Assembly: GCA_022509085.1 (NCBI GenBank)
Contig: JAFLTW010000002.1
Span: 118,455 to 182,454, forward strand
DNA: 64,000 bases
DNA from: Muribaculaceae bacterium
GTDB lineage: Bacteria; Bacteroidota; Bacteroidia; Bacteroidales; Muribaculaceae
Direction: 5' to 3'
Shown: one piece after another, positions 15,492-24,605 of the stretch
How the letters are laid out: each line of letters opens with the position of its first letter
Position numbering within the stretch: position 1 is the first letter of the stretch
Translations under genes and position numbers: made by a program
The notes under the pieces: generated by a model
Seen by the model: the letters and a program-made list of their open reading frames with translations, nothing else
Database searches by the model: none
Told to the model about the DNA's origin: nothing

Positions 15492-16292
15492 TTATAATGA
15501 TTTTTCTTTATCTTGGATAGAAACGATCTTGATAAGTTCGACGGTCTGGTCTACGGAGAGCGCATCTTCAACGCGGCATTCGCCGACGCGGGTGCGCCGC
15601 AGGGCGGTAAGATGGGCACCGCTGCCGAGGGCTTCGCCGATGTCACGGGCCAGAGCGCGGATGTAGGTGCCCTTGCTGCATACCACGCGGACGGTGATGT
15701 CGACAAAGCGGCGGTCGTCGCTGCCGTCGTCGCCCGGCTCTGAGACCTCACGGAAAGACAGCAGCTCGAGTTCGGAGATTTCGAGGGGTTTGGCCTTAAG
15801 CTCCACCTCCGCACCCTTTCGGGCGTACTTATAGGCCCGCTTACCGTCTACCTTCACGGCCGAAAACACCGGGGGCACCTGCATGATGCGTCCGCGGAAC
15901 GCGCCGAGCGCCTCCTCCACCATCGGGAGTGTGATGTAGCTTACGGGGAAATAGGCATCTATATCCTTTTCGAGGTCGTAGCTGGGTGTAGTGGCGCCGA
16001 GGCGAATCGTGGCCACATATTCCTTATCACCGGCCTGCAGGGTCTCGATACGCTTCGTGGCGGCGCCTGTGCATACGATAAGTACGCCCGTGGCCAGGGG
16101 GTCGAGTGTCCCGGCATGGCCCACCTTAAACTTCTTGACGTCGAGCCGGCGCTGGATGGCACCGCGGACACGTTTCACGGCATCGAAGCTCGTCCACCCG
16201 TAAGGTTTATCGATAATGAGTATTTCTCCTTCTGTAAAATTCAAGGCAAAATTCAGTATTAGGGGTGAGGGGGTCAGTTGGCGCAATACCAT
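15492..16292 (-). CDS. truB: tRNA pseudouridine-55 synthase
   Basis: 266 residues. TruB makes pseudouridine at position 55 of the T-loop in nearly all tRNAs. The catalytic motif GHAGTLDPLATGVLIV (aspartate nucleophile) is near residue 52, and the YVATIRLG and PPVFSAVKVDGKRAYKYAR segments are typical. An open frame continues 62 codons further upstream, but that part lies inside uppP and is not TruB-like, so I chose the ATG at 16292, which overlaps uppP by 19 bp. This adds about 15 residues compared with relatives that begin close to FTEGEIL. Confidence 0.93.
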   Translation of the reverse strand: MVLRQLTPSPLILNFALNFTEGEILIIDKPYGWTSFDAVKRVRGAIQRRLDVKKFKVGHAGTLDPLATGVLIVCTGAATKRIETLQAGDKEYVATIRLGATTPSYDLEKDIDAYFPVSYITLPMVEEALGAFRGRIMQVPPVFSAVKVDGKRAYKYARKGAEVELKAKPLEISELELLSFREVSEPGDDGSDDRRFVDITVRVVCSKGTYIRALARDIGEALGSGAHLTALRRTRVGECRVEDALSVDQTVELIKIVSIQDKEKSL

Positions 16293-17119
16293 AGGATTGA
16301 GATGACGCCCACGGCGACGCAGTAGACGGCAAACCAGACGAGTTTGCCGCGTCTCACGAGGGAGAGCATCCACCGGCAAGCCGCGCAACCGACAATGAAT
16401 GCCGTAAAGAAACCGATAATCAGCACTCCGATGGTTACCTGTTCGCCGCCGGGACCGGCAGCCGGCTCGCGAAGCCACAGCATCTTAAAAAGGTCGAGCA
16501 GTGCCTCGCCGAGGATAGGGATAATTACCATCAGGAAGCTGAAGGCGGCTACTTTAGAGCGCTTGTCGCCCAGCATTATACCGGTAGCAATAGTCGTGCC
16601 GCTTCGGCTCAGGCCCGGCAGGACGGCAAGCGCCTGGGCGCAACCGATCACGAAAGCGTCCCACCAGCCTATGTCGCGTCCCTTGTCGGGACTCACCATG
16701 GCTCCCGAGCGCGTGCGGTCGGAGAAATGGGCAAAGCAGAGCAGGGCAGCCGTGACGCAGAGGCAGATTCCCACCACGAGCATATTGTTGAAGGCCTCCT
16801 CTATGTAGTCTTTAAACGCAAAGCCGACGAAGGCTATGGGGATGCACGAGATCAGGATCTTGCAGACATACCAGAAATCGGCATCGCGCCTGAACGAGAA
16901 GAAGGCCACGCAGAGGCGCCTGAAGAGGGGCCAGAGGATCACGATGGTGCTCAGCACCGTGGCCGCGTGCAGAATGATATCGAACTGGAGGCTCACATTG
17001 TTGGGGAGGTCGATGCCCAGGATCTCGCGGAAGATCTGCAGATGTCCGCTCGAGCTCACGGGGAGGTATTCGGCCAGCCCCTGCACCAGGCCGAGGATAA
17101 ACGCGTCAAGCCACTCCAT
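16274..17119 (-). CDS. uppP: Undecaprenyl-diphosphatase
   Basis: 281 residues, BacA/UppP family, polytopic inner-membrane enzyme that turns undecaprenyl diphosphate into the monophosphate carrier used for peptidoglycan and O-antigen. Both signature loops are present: EYLPVSSSGHLQIF near residue 17 and LPGLSRSGTTIATG near 165. It overlaps the DUF3098 gene by 14 bp upstream and truB by 19 bp downstream, so the operon is translationally coupled. Confidence 0.95.
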   Translation of the reverse strand: MEWLDAFILGLVQGLAEYLPVSSSGHLQIFREILGIDLPNNVSLQFDIILHAATVLSTIVILWPLFRRLCVAFFSFRRDADFWYVCKILISCIPIAFVGFAFKDYIEEAFNNMLVVGICLCVTAALLCFAHFSDRTRSGAMVSPDKGRDIGWWDAFVIGCAQALAVLPGLSRSGTTIATGIMLGDKRSKVAAFSFLMVIIPILGEALLDLFKMLWLREPAAGPGGEQVTIGVLIIGFFTAFIVGCAACRWMLSLVRRGKLVWFAVYCVAVGVISILWYCAN

Positions 17120-17384
17120 CCTTGTTTCTCTTCAGTTTACGTTTCAGTTCCTTGGGGTCTACCAGGATAGCGAAAGCCATAAGGAGGAAACCGAGGAAAG
17201 CCAGGAGCGGCCCCACTACGATGCGGCGCGTGCTGAAGATATCGGGGTTGAAGCCCCCCTCCACGCTGCTGGAACCTCCAATCATGAGGAGAAAGCCGAT
17301 AATTATAAGCAGGCAGCAGGCCCCAATAAGCCAGAAATTAAGCTTAGAGAAGGGCTGTTGCGATTGGTTCATCTTCTTTAACAT
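17106..17384 (-). CDS. DUF3098 membrane protein
   Basis: 92 residues with two membrane spans (about 18-40 and 56-77), the pattern FSTRRIVVGPLLAFLGFLLM between them, and a basic tail. This is the Bacteroidetes family DUF3098, usually found between ftsX and uppP as here. Its function is unknown; the constant neighbourhood suggests a link to cell envelope growth or division. A second ATG four codons in is possible. Confidence 0.85.
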   Translation of the reverse strand: MLKKMNQSQQPFSKLNFWLIGACCLLIIIGFLLMIGGSSSVEGGFNPDIFSTRRIVVGPLLAFLGFLLMAFAILVDPKELKRKLKRNKDGVA

Positions 17385-17433
17385 AGTTGACCTGTATAAG
17401 AGCCGAAAACGTATTCGGATTATTTATTCTGAA

Positions 17434-18312
17434 TTATCTGAAGAGTTCACTGTAGTCTTTGCGCAGGTAGAGGCGCGTGGCGAAGGTGGCGGCCAGGGCG
17501 CAGATAAGAGCGCCGCCTGCCACGAGTCCGCCGCCTATGGCGGCATAGTCGCCCCAGGAGATAAACTCGCCGTAGTCTACCCCGCTGTAGTGTGGGGCGG
17601 CGGCCAGCGCGATAGCGAGCGCACCGGCAGCCAGAAGCCCGGCAATGATGCCGGCCAGCATATTGTTGACAACCACCGGACGCGCTATAAAGCCGCCCGT
17701 AGCGCCTACCAGCTGCATGGTATGGATGGTGAAACGGCGCGAATAGATGGTGAGACGCACCGTATTGTTGATAAGCACATAAGAGATCACGAGCATCACC
17801 AGGGCAATGGCTCCCAGGATTATAGACATCCCCTCTATATTATGGTTCATCGCCTCCACCATGGCTGAGTCGGGTGTAGCCACCTCCTCCACGTTGGTCA
17901 CCCTGGAGAGAGAGGCCACAATCTTGCGGATAGAGTCGGGATTGGAATAGGCCTCCGGGAGAGAGAACTCTATTTCGGGGGAGAGGGGATTGACGCCGAA
18001 TACGGCCTCCAGGTCTTCGCCCGTCTCGCGCTTCCACTGCTCCATTGCCTGTGCACGTGTGATAAGCGACGCGTCCTTCACGTAAGGCAGACCCTTCAGG
18101 GAGTCAAGGAGTGCCATAGCCGGAGCATCGGCCACTGCATCCTTCATAATCACGGAGAGCTCCACACTCTCGCGCATCTTCTTCGTCTCGCGCCGGGCTG
18201 CGATAGAGATCATCGCGATGATGCCGGCAAGCAGGAGCACGAGGGTAACGCTCACGATGGTGGTGGCGTGGGCGGCGAGGTATGAAATCCTGAATTCTTT
18301 CTCCTCTTTCAT
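17434..18312 (-). CDS. ftsX: Cell division protein FtsX
   Basis: 292 residues. FtsX, together with the ATPase FtsE, forms an ABC-type complex that regulates peptidoglycan hydrolases at the septum. One N-terminal span (IVSVTLVLLLAGIIAMI), a periplasmic domain (residues ~45-165) and three C-terminal spans typical of the MacB/FtsX permease domain (ILGAIALVMLVISYVLI and others). The frame is open 55 codons further upstream, but the promoter box at 18358-18365 puts the start of transcription inside that extension, so the ATG at 18312 is the start. ftsE is not nearby. First gene of the operon reaching to xseB. Confidence 0.9.
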   Translation of the reverse strand: MKEEKEFRISYLAAHATTIVSVTLVLLLAGIIAMISIAARRETKKMRESVELSVIMKDAVADAPAMALLDSLKGLPYVKDASLITRAQAMEQWKRETGEDLEAVFGVNPLSPEIEFSLPEAYSNPDSIRKIVASLSRVTNVEEVATPDSAMVEAMNHNIEGMSIILGAIALVMLVISYVLINNTVRLTIYSRRFTIHTMQLVGATGGFIARPVVVNNMLAGIIAGLLAAGALAIALAAAPHYSGVDYGEFISWGDYAAIGGGLVAGGALICALAATFATRLYLRKDYSELFR

Positions 18313-18357
18313 TATGAGCGGTTCATTATGAGTGGGAAAAACTGTGCAAATTTTTTG

Positions 18358-18429
18358 CAAAGTTAATACTTGAATACCCCCTTTGTCAATAGTATAGGAG
18401 TATTTTTTGAAAAAATTGTAGTAAATTTG
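18358..18429. promoter_or_regulatory. Divergent promoters ftsX / mtaB
   Basis: CAAAGTTA at 18358-18365 gives TAACTTTG on the minus strand for ftsX. TAAATTTG at 18422-18429 serves mtaB, with about 30 nt of leader. Both match TAnnTTTG. Confidence 0.6.
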
Positions 18430-18467
18430 CACACTATTGACACCCGAAAGGAGAAAAAGACGGTAGG

Positions 18468-19811
18468 ATGAGCACATTTGGACTCCGTATAGACAACGGA
18501 CTGACAGCGGCCTACTTCACATTGGGCTGCAAGCTCAACTTTGCCGAGACCTCCACCATAGGTCGTCAGCTCGGAGAGATGGGAATCCGCGAGGCAGCAG
18601 AGGGGGAGAGCCCCGACATCTGCATCGTCAACACCTGCTCCGTGACACAGATGGCCGACAAGAAAGCGCGGACACTGATACGCCGAGTGGTGAGGGATTA
18701 CCCGGAGGCTTGCGTCGTGGTGACTGGCTGTTACGCCCAGCTCAAGCCGGATGAGATAAGCCGGATTGAGGGCGTGGACCTTGTGGTGGGCAACAAGGAC
18801 AAGGGGCGCATATCGCGGCTTCTCGCCGCGCGCTTCGGCACACTCCCCGAAGAAGACGAACCAGAAGAGGAAACAGGCGCCGGGACCGAGGAGGGAAGCT
18901 TCACACCCTCGTGTGCCCGCGGTGACCGGACACGGTTTTTCCTCAAGGTGCAAGACGGCTGCGACTACTACTGCACCTACTGCACCATCCCCTTTGCCCG
19001 CGGGCGCTCCCGGAGCGGCCGGATAGCCGACCTCACGGAGCAGGCCCGGCAGGCCGCTGAGGAGGGTGGGAAAGAGATTGTGATAACCGGAGTGAACATC
19101 GGCGACTTCGGCAAAAACACCGGCGAGAGCTTCTTCGACCTGCTCAAAGAACTTGACGGGGTTGAGGGAATATCGCGCTACAGGATCTCGAGCATAGAGC
19201 CCAACCTTCTCACTGACGAGATAATAGAATGGATAGCTGCGGAAAGCCGGGCATATATGCCACACTTCCACATACCGCTGCAGAGCGGCAGCGACGCCGT
19301 GCTCCGGAAGATGAACCGACGCTACGACACCATGCTCTTCCGCAACCGCATAGAGAAGATAAGGCGGCTGATGCCCGAGGCCTTTATAGGGGTTGACGTG
19401 ATAGCCGGCGCCCGCGGTGAAACCCCTGAGGAATGGGCACGGGCGGTGGAATTCATAGAGTCGTTGCCGGTGACGCGTCTTCACGTGTTTCCCTACTCCG
19501 AGCGACCCGGGACGGCAGCTTTGCTGCTTGACCACCCCGTGGATAAAAACGAGCGCGACCGGCGTGCTGCCGAGCTCATAGCCCTCTCCGAACGCAAGCT
19601 CAACGCCTTTATGGAGAGCCAGACAGGAAGGGAGAGAGAAGTATTGTGGGAGCATGAGATAAAAGGGAGCGGACTGATGACCGGACTCACCGACAACTAC
19701 CTGAGGGTAGCGGCGCCCCTTCGGCCCGAGCTCCTCAACAGCATATCCCGGGTAAGACTCACGGGCATAGACACCACGCGCCCTGAAACAATGACAGCCG
19801 AACACGTATGA
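18468..19811 (+). CDS. mtaB: tRNA t6A37 methylthiotransferase MtaB
   Basis: 447 residues, MiaB-like radical SAM enzyme that adds a methylthio group to N6-threonylcarbamoyladenosine at tRNA position 37. The N-terminal domain binds an auxiliary cluster (FTLGCKLN, VNTCSVT, VTGCYAQ). The radical SAM motif is CDYYCTYC (CX3CX2C), and the C-terminal TRAM-like part includes LMTGLTDNYLRV. The KLN after the first cysteine is typical of MtaB rather than MiaB. It overlaps the next gene by 4 bp (ATGA). Confidence 0.92.
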   Translation: MSTFGLRIDNGLTAAYFTLGCKLNFAETSTIGRQLGEMGIREAAEGESPDICIVNTCSVTQMADKKARTLIRRVVRDYPEACVVVTGCYAQLKPDEISRIEGVDLVVGNKDKGRISRLLAARFGTLPEEDEPEEETGAGTEEGSFTPSCARGDRTRFFLKVQDGCDYYCTYCTIPFARGRSRSGRIADLTEQARQAAEEGGKEIVITGVNIGDFGKNTGESFFDLLKELDGVEGISRYRISSIEPNLLTDEIIEWIAAESRAYMPHFHIPLQSGSDAVLRKMNRRYDTMLFRNRIEKIRRLMPEAFIGVDVIAGARGETPEEWARAVEFIESLPVTRLHVFPYSERPGTAALLLDHPVDKNERDRRAAELIALSERKLNAFMESQTGREREVLWEHEIKGSGLMTGLTDNYLRVAAPLRPELLNSISRVRLTGIDTTRPETMTAEHV

Positions 19812-20809
19812 AAACAGCCAGACTCTCCGTAGTGATCCTCAACTGGAACGGCCGGAAGGTGATGGAGCGGTTTCTGCCTTCGGTAGTGAAGTCTACGGTG
19901 TCGCCCGATGTGAGCCTCATCGTGGCCGACAACGGGTCGACCGACGACTCCGTGGCCTGGCTGCGGGAGCGGTTCCCAGAGGTGGAGGTGATGGAGCTTG
20001 GAGAGAACTACGGATTTGCAGAGGGTTACAACCGCGCCATCCGGAAGGTGGAGAGCCCCTATATCGTATTGCTCAACTCCGACGTGGAGACGCCCGAAGG
20101 ATGGTGGGAGCCCCTGTTGGACTTTATGGAATCGCATCCCGAGTCAGGAGCGGTGCAGCCCAAGGTGCTGGCCTACCGCGAGCGTGGCAAATTCGAGCAC
20201 GCCGGAGCCGCGGGAGGTCTGCTCGACAGGCTCGGCTATCCGTATGCCCGCGGAAGGGTGCTATTCTACACCGAGGAGGACAAAGGACAGTATGACAGCG
20301 ACATGGCCACTGAGGTGGCATGGGCATCGGGAGCCTGCATGATGGTGAGACGCCGAGCCTACCTCGAGGCAGGCGGACTCGACTCCGACTTCTTCGCCCA
20401 TATGGAGGAGATAGACCTCTGCTGGAGGATGCGGCTCGCGGGCTACAGGGTGTATGCTCTCACGAGTTCGGCGGTATATCATTACGGCGGGGCATCACTG
20501 GCCTACGGCAACCCGCGCAAGACGTATCTCAACTTCCGCAACAATCTGCTGATGCTCCACAAAAACCTGCCCCTGCGGAGGGGCAAGCGGGTGTTGATAG
20601 AGCGCCGGCTCGCCGACACCCTCGGTTTCCTCTTCTTCCTTGCCCGCGGGAAGTGGGGCGACGCGAAGGCCGTATTGAAAGCCCACCGAGACTTCAGGCG
20701 GATGCGTGGCAACTATAAAAACTTTCCGGCCGAGGACATCATGAAGGACCTCCCCGGCACGGACCGCTACGTTTACCTTGATTTCCTGTTCAGACGGTCT
20801 CGAGTTTGA
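19808..20809 (+). CDS. Glycosyltransferase family 2
   Basis: 333 residues, GT-A fold. LSVVILNWNGRKVMERFL at the start, DNGSTDDSVAWL for nucleotide binding, the metal-binding segment LLNSDVETPEGWW and a later EEIDLCWRMRLAGYRVY are all typical of GT2 rhamnosyl- or other O-antigen-type transferases. No membrane span. Translationally coupled to mtaB. Its 3' end overlaps the convergent dnaE stop by 20 bp. Confidence 0.88.
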   Translation: MKTARLSVVILNWNGRKVMERFLPSVVKSTVSPDVSLIVADNGSTDDSVAWLRERFPEVEVMELGENYGFAEGYNRAIRKVESPYIVLLNSDVETPEGWWEPLLDFMESHPESGAVQPKVLAYRERGKFEHAGAAGGLLDRLGYPYARGRVLFYTEEDKGQYDSDMATEVAWASGACMMVRRRAYLEAGGLDSDFFAHMEEIDLCWRMRLAGYRVYALTSSAVYHYGGASLAYGNPRKTYLNFRNNLLMLHKNLPLRRGKRVLIERRLADTLGFLFFLARGKWGDAKAVLKAHRDFRRMRGNYKNFPAEDIMKDLPGTDRYVYLDFLFRRSRV

Positions 20810-23800
20810 AATTGAACCCGAGGTCGGTCAGCGTCTCGACAAGCGTCTTGTCGAGCGCAATCTTTCCGCGCGACCGGATGGTCATATGCTGCTGGCGTTC
20901 AGGGTCCTGAATCTGGATGGCCACATACCCCAGTCTTGCGTCGGGAGCCGAGGCAGCCTCCTGGGCCTTGCGCAGCGTGGCTCCGAGGAGGTCGCAGTCG
21001 TCATCTCGGTTCACGAATACGCGGAGCTGGTTGGCCACCGTGCCGTGGAGCTTGTCGAGAGGCTGGAGTTCCTGTATACTCATGTCGATGAAGTTGGGGT
21101 TGAAGCGGCTCTGGCGGAAGGCTACCTTCATCATCACTGCATCTCCTACCGTAAACCGTGGGAGCCACGTGTCGTAGACATTCCCGAAGAGGCGCAGCTC
21201 CATGCTGCCGCTGAAGTCTTCGATAGCCACGATGCCGAACGGTTTGCCTGTCTTGCCTGTGCGGGTGGTCACGTTGCTTACGATACCGCCGATGGTGAGG
21301 GTGGCTCCGTCGACAGCCTTATCCTCATAGTCGGCGCAACGGCAGTTGGCCCCATAGGTGAGCTCCATGAAGTAGGGATCGAGCGGATGGGCCGAGAGAT
21401 AGAGCGACACCAGGCGTTTCTCCTCCTCGAGGAGCTTCATACGGTTCCACGGCTCGAATGGCGGAACCGGGGGCTTTGCGGTCTCGATGGGTTCGAGGTC
21501 GTCGAAGAGCGACAGCTGCCCCGGCGCGCCTCCGCCCTCGTTGAGCTGTTGGGAATACCTCACAAGTGCCTCGCAGAAGAGGGCGCCGTCGGAGGCGAAC
21601 GCCTCGCGCGGGATGCCGAAGGTGTCGAAAGCGCCGGCCAGAGCCAGGTTTTCGAGTGATGCCCGGTTGAAGCTTCCCGGTTTCAGGCGCTCGATAAAGT
21701 CGTAGATATCCTTAAAGGGACCGTTGGCCTCACGCTCGGTGATGATTGCCACTGACGTGGCCGTGCCTACACCCTTGATGGCCTCGATGCCGAAGCGGAT
21801 CTCTCCCTTGCGGGAAACGCTGAACGACTGCATCGACTCGTTGACATCCGGCCCTTTCACTACGATACCCATAGCCTGACACTCCTCGATGTTCTTCTTC
21901 AGCTTATCGGGGGTGGAGAGGTTGCGGCTGAGTACGGCGGCCATGAATTCCGCGGGGAAGTTGGCCTTGAGGTATGCCGTCTGGTAAGCGAGCCATGAAT
22001 AGCACGTGGCGTGGCTCTTGTTGAAGGCATACTTTGCGAAGGCCTCCCAGTCGGCCCATATCTTCTCGAGGGTATGGGAGTCGTGGCCGTTGGCCTGACC
22101 TCCTTCGAGAAACTTCACCTTCAGCTTGTTCATGGTGGCTATCTGCTTCTTACCCATAGCCTTGCGGAGCACGTCGCTCTCGCCGCGCGTAAACCCGGCG
22201 AGAAGGCGCGACAGGAGCATCACCTGCTCCTGATAGACGGTGACCCCATAGGTGTCTTTAAGGTATTTCTCCATCACGGGGATATCGTATTCGATAGCCT
22301 CGCGGCCATGCTTACGGGCAATGAAGCTCGGGATATAGGCCATGGGCCCCGGCCTATATAGCGCATTCATGGCGATGAGGTCTTCAAAGCGGTTGGGCTT
22401 CAGGCTTCTCAGCGAACTCTTCATACCCTCCGACTCAAACTGGAATATACCGGTGGTCTTACCTTCGGCGAAGATACGGAACGTAGGAGCGTCGTCGAGG
22501 GGTATATGGTCAATGTCGAGCTCGATGTCTTTGGAATGGCGTATGTTGCTTACGGCCTCCTTGATGATCGAGAGGGTCTTGAGGCCGAGGAAGTCCATCT
22601 TGATAAGGCCTGTGTCTTCTATCACGCTGCCCTCATACATGGTGGCGTTTACCTTGGAGCCGTCGGCATCGGTAGCTACGGAGACGGGCACCCAGTCGGT
22701 GATGTCGTCGCGGCAGATAATCACACCGCAGGCATGGATGCCGGTGCCCCTCACGTTGCCCTCGAGCTGTTCGCCATACTTCACCACATCGCGCACCCTC
22801 TCGTCGGGGTTATCCTTCTCCTTGGCGAAATCCTTATCGTATTTCAGGAGGTTGGTGATGTTTACCGCCGGTTCCTTGCCGTTGACCTCGGGGAGGTTTG
22901 CTGGCACGAGTTTGGCGAGGCGGTTACCCTCGGCCACGGAGAGGTCCATGATGCGGGCCATATCCTTGAGCACGGACTTGGTGGCCATGGTCTGGTAAGT
23001 GATGATATGGGCCACTTTCTCGGCGCCATATTTATCCGTGACATATTTGAGCACCCGGGCACGGCCGTCGTCGTCGAAGTCGACGTCGATATCTGGCAGC
23101 GATATACGGTCGGGGTTGAGGAAGCGCTCGAAAAGGAGGTCGTATTTCAGGGGGTCGATCTGGGTTATGCCGAGGCAGTAGGCAGCTGCCGAGCCGGCGG
23201 CGGAGCCACGACCCGGGCCTACGCTCACGTCGAGGTTGTTGCGGCTGTAGTTGATGAAGTCCTGCACGATGAGGAAGTAGCCCGGGAAGCCCATGGTCTT
23301 CATGATATGGAGCTCGAAGGTGAGGCGTTCGCGCACCTCTTCGCTGAGCTGCTCGCCGTAGCGCTTGCGGGCGCCGTCCCAGCAAAGCTTGGCCAGATAG
23401 TCGGCCTCAAGCTTCAGGCGGTAGAGGCGGTCGGCACCTCCGAGACGTTCCACCTTCTTGCGGGCGTCTTCCTCGCTCATCACGACATTTCCGTTCTCAT
23501 CGCGTGTGAACTCGTCGAAAAGATCGCGGTCGGTGAATTTGCGGCGGTATTCCTCTTCCGTGCCGAAATCGGTGGGAATCTCGAAGGTGGGCATTATGGG
23601 CCCGTGGTCGATGGAATAGAACTCCACCTTGTCAAGGATCTCCAGCGTGTTCTCGAGCGCCTCGGGAATATCGGCGAATACCTTCTGCATTTCGGCCGGG
23701 CTCTTTAGCCACTCCTGCTTGGTGTAGTGCATGCGGGGCTCCTGAAACTTCTTGTTGGTGCTCATACAGATCATGCGGTCGTGGGCCTCGGCGTCGTCTT

Positions 23801-24512
23801 CGCGGGTGAAGTGGACATCGTTGGTGCACACCATCTTGATGCCGTGTTTGCGGCTCATCTCCTGGAGGAAGGCATTCACCTTCTGCTGCTCGGGGAAGGT
23901 GTCGACATTCGCATTCTGCTTGAAGGTCTCGTGGCGCTGGAGCTCGAGATAGTAGTCGTCGCCGAAGGTCTCCTTATACCACAGGATCCGTTCCTCGGCC
24001 TCCTTAAGCTGGCCGGATAGGACCATGCGAGGCACCTCGCCGCCAAGGCAGGCGGAGCAGACTATGAGGCCCTCGCGATGGAGCGCCAGCTCGTTGCGGT
24101 CTGTGCGCGGACGGTAGTACATACCGTCGGTGTATGCCTTGCTCACGAGCTTTATAAGGTTGCGGTAGCCGGTAAGGTTTTTGGCGAGCACCACCAGGTG
24201 GAAGTAGCTCTTGTCGGCGGTAGGTTTCTTGTCGTAAAGGGAGTCTTTGGCCACATACATCTCGCAGCCGATGATGGGTTTGAACTTCTCGCCCTCGGGG
24301 CGGTCGGCATTGATTTTATTTACATGGTTTACGAACTCCTTGATGCCGAACATGTTGCCATGGTCGGTGAGGGCAATGCCGGGCATTCCGTCGGCGATGG
24401 CCTTGCCAACGAGGTCTTTAATTCCGGCGATACCGTCGAGCAGACTGTATTGTGAATGCACGTGAAGGTGCACGAATTTAGGGGGTTGGGCTGTGGTAAT
24501 ATCCTGACTCAT
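20790..24512 (-). CDS. dnaE: DNA polymerase III alpha subunit
   Basis: 1240 residues. The replicative polymerase catalytic subunit. Domain order: PHP (FVHLHVHSQYSLLDG at the start), polymerase palm with GPGRGSAAGS and the catalytic aspartates PDIDVDFDDDGR, fingers, helix-hairpin-helix region (IEAIKGVGTATSV) and a C-terminal OB domain (LTIGGIVSNVTTR). Length is normal for Bacteroidetes DnaE1. A single gene behind its own promoter box. The 20-bp overlap with the convergent glycosyltransferase gene leaves no room for a terminator. Confidence 0.97.
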   Translation of the reverse strand: MSQDITTAQPPKFVHLHVHSQYSLLDGIAGIKDLVGKAIADGMPGIALTDHGNMFGIKEFVNHVNKINADRPEGEKFKPIIGCEMYVAKDSLYDKKPTADKSYFHLVVLAKNLTGYRNLIKLVSKAYTDGMYYRPRTDRNELALHREGLIVCSACLGGEVPRMVLSGQLKEAEERILWYKETFGDDYYLELQRHETFKQNANVDTFPEQQKVNAFLQEMSRKHGIKMVCTNDVHFTREDDAEAHDRMICMSTNKKFQEPRMHYTKQEWLKSPAEMQKVFADIPEALENTLEILDKVEFYSIDHGPIMPTFEIPTDFGTEEEYRRKFTDRDLFDEFTRDENGNVVMSEEDARKKVERLGGADRLYRLKLEADYLAKLCWDGARKRYGEQLSEEVRERLTFELHIMKTMGFPGYFLIVQDFINYSRNNLDVSVGPGRGSAAGSAAAYCLGITQIDPLKYDLLFERFLNPDRISLPDIDVDFDDDGRARVLKYVTDKYGAEKVAHIITYQTMATKSVLKDMARIMDLSVAEGNRLAKLVPANLPEVNGKEPAVNITNLLKYDKDFAKEKDNPDERVRDVVKYGEQLEGNVRGTGIHACGVIICRDDITDWVPVSVATDADGSKVNATMYEGSVIEDTGLIKMDFLGLKTLSIIKEAVSNIRHSKDIELDIDHIPLDDAPTFRIFAEGKTTGIFQFESEGMKSSLRSLKPNRFEDLIAMNALYRPGPMAYIPSFIARKHGREAIEYDIPVMEKYLKDTYGVTVYQEQVMLLSRLLAGFTRGESDVLRKAMGKKQIATMNKLKVKFLEGGQANGHDSHTLEKIWADWEAFAKYAFNKSHATCYSWLAYQTAYLKANFPAEFMAAVLSRNLSTPDKLKKNIEECQAMGIVVKGPDVNESMQSFSVSRKGEIRFGIEAIKGVGTATSVAIITEREANGPFKDIYDFIERLKPGSFNRASLENLALAGAFDTFGIPREAFASDGALFCEALVRYSQQLNEGGGAPGQLSLFDDLEPIETAKPPVPPFEPWNRMKLLEEEKRLVSLYLSAHPLDPYFMELTYGANCRCADYEDKAVDGATLTIGGIVSNVTTRTGKTGKPFGIVAIEDFSGSMELRLFGNVYDTWLPRFTVGDAVMMKVAFRQSRFNPNFIDMSIQELQPLDKLHGTVANQLRVFVNRDDDCDLLGATLRKAQEAASAPDARLGYVAIQIQDPERQQHMTIRSRGKIALDKTLVETLTDLGFNFKLETV

Positions 24513-24533
24513 AAATCGGTGGTCTTGTTATTG

Positions 24534-24561
24534 CAAAGTTACGAAAAAATGAGTAATTTTG
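24534..24561. promoter_or_regulatory. Divergent promoters dnaE / hut operon
   Basis: CAAAGTTA at 24534-24541 gives TAACTTTG for dnaE on the minus strand; TAATTTTG at 24554-24561 serves hutU on the plus strand. The boxes are 12 bp apart, so the two RNA polymerases would compete for the same DNA. No inverted repeat suggesting a HutC-type operator was seen. Confidence 0.65.
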
Positions 24562-24605
24562 CAAAATAAGTTAGCTGGCAAAATAAGTAAAACAAATAGT
24601 ATACC

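Noticed and set aside
16293..16478. N-terminal extension of truB
   Set aside because: Lies inside uppP in another frame and has no pseudouridine synthase similarity.
18363..19805. 480-codon antisense ORF over mtaB
   Set aside because: Shadow of a high-GC gene; the sense strand is a clear MtaB with all cysteine motifs.
22506..23708. 400-codon antisense ORF inside dnaE
   Set aside because: Same cause: low stop frequency opposite GC-rich coding sequence.
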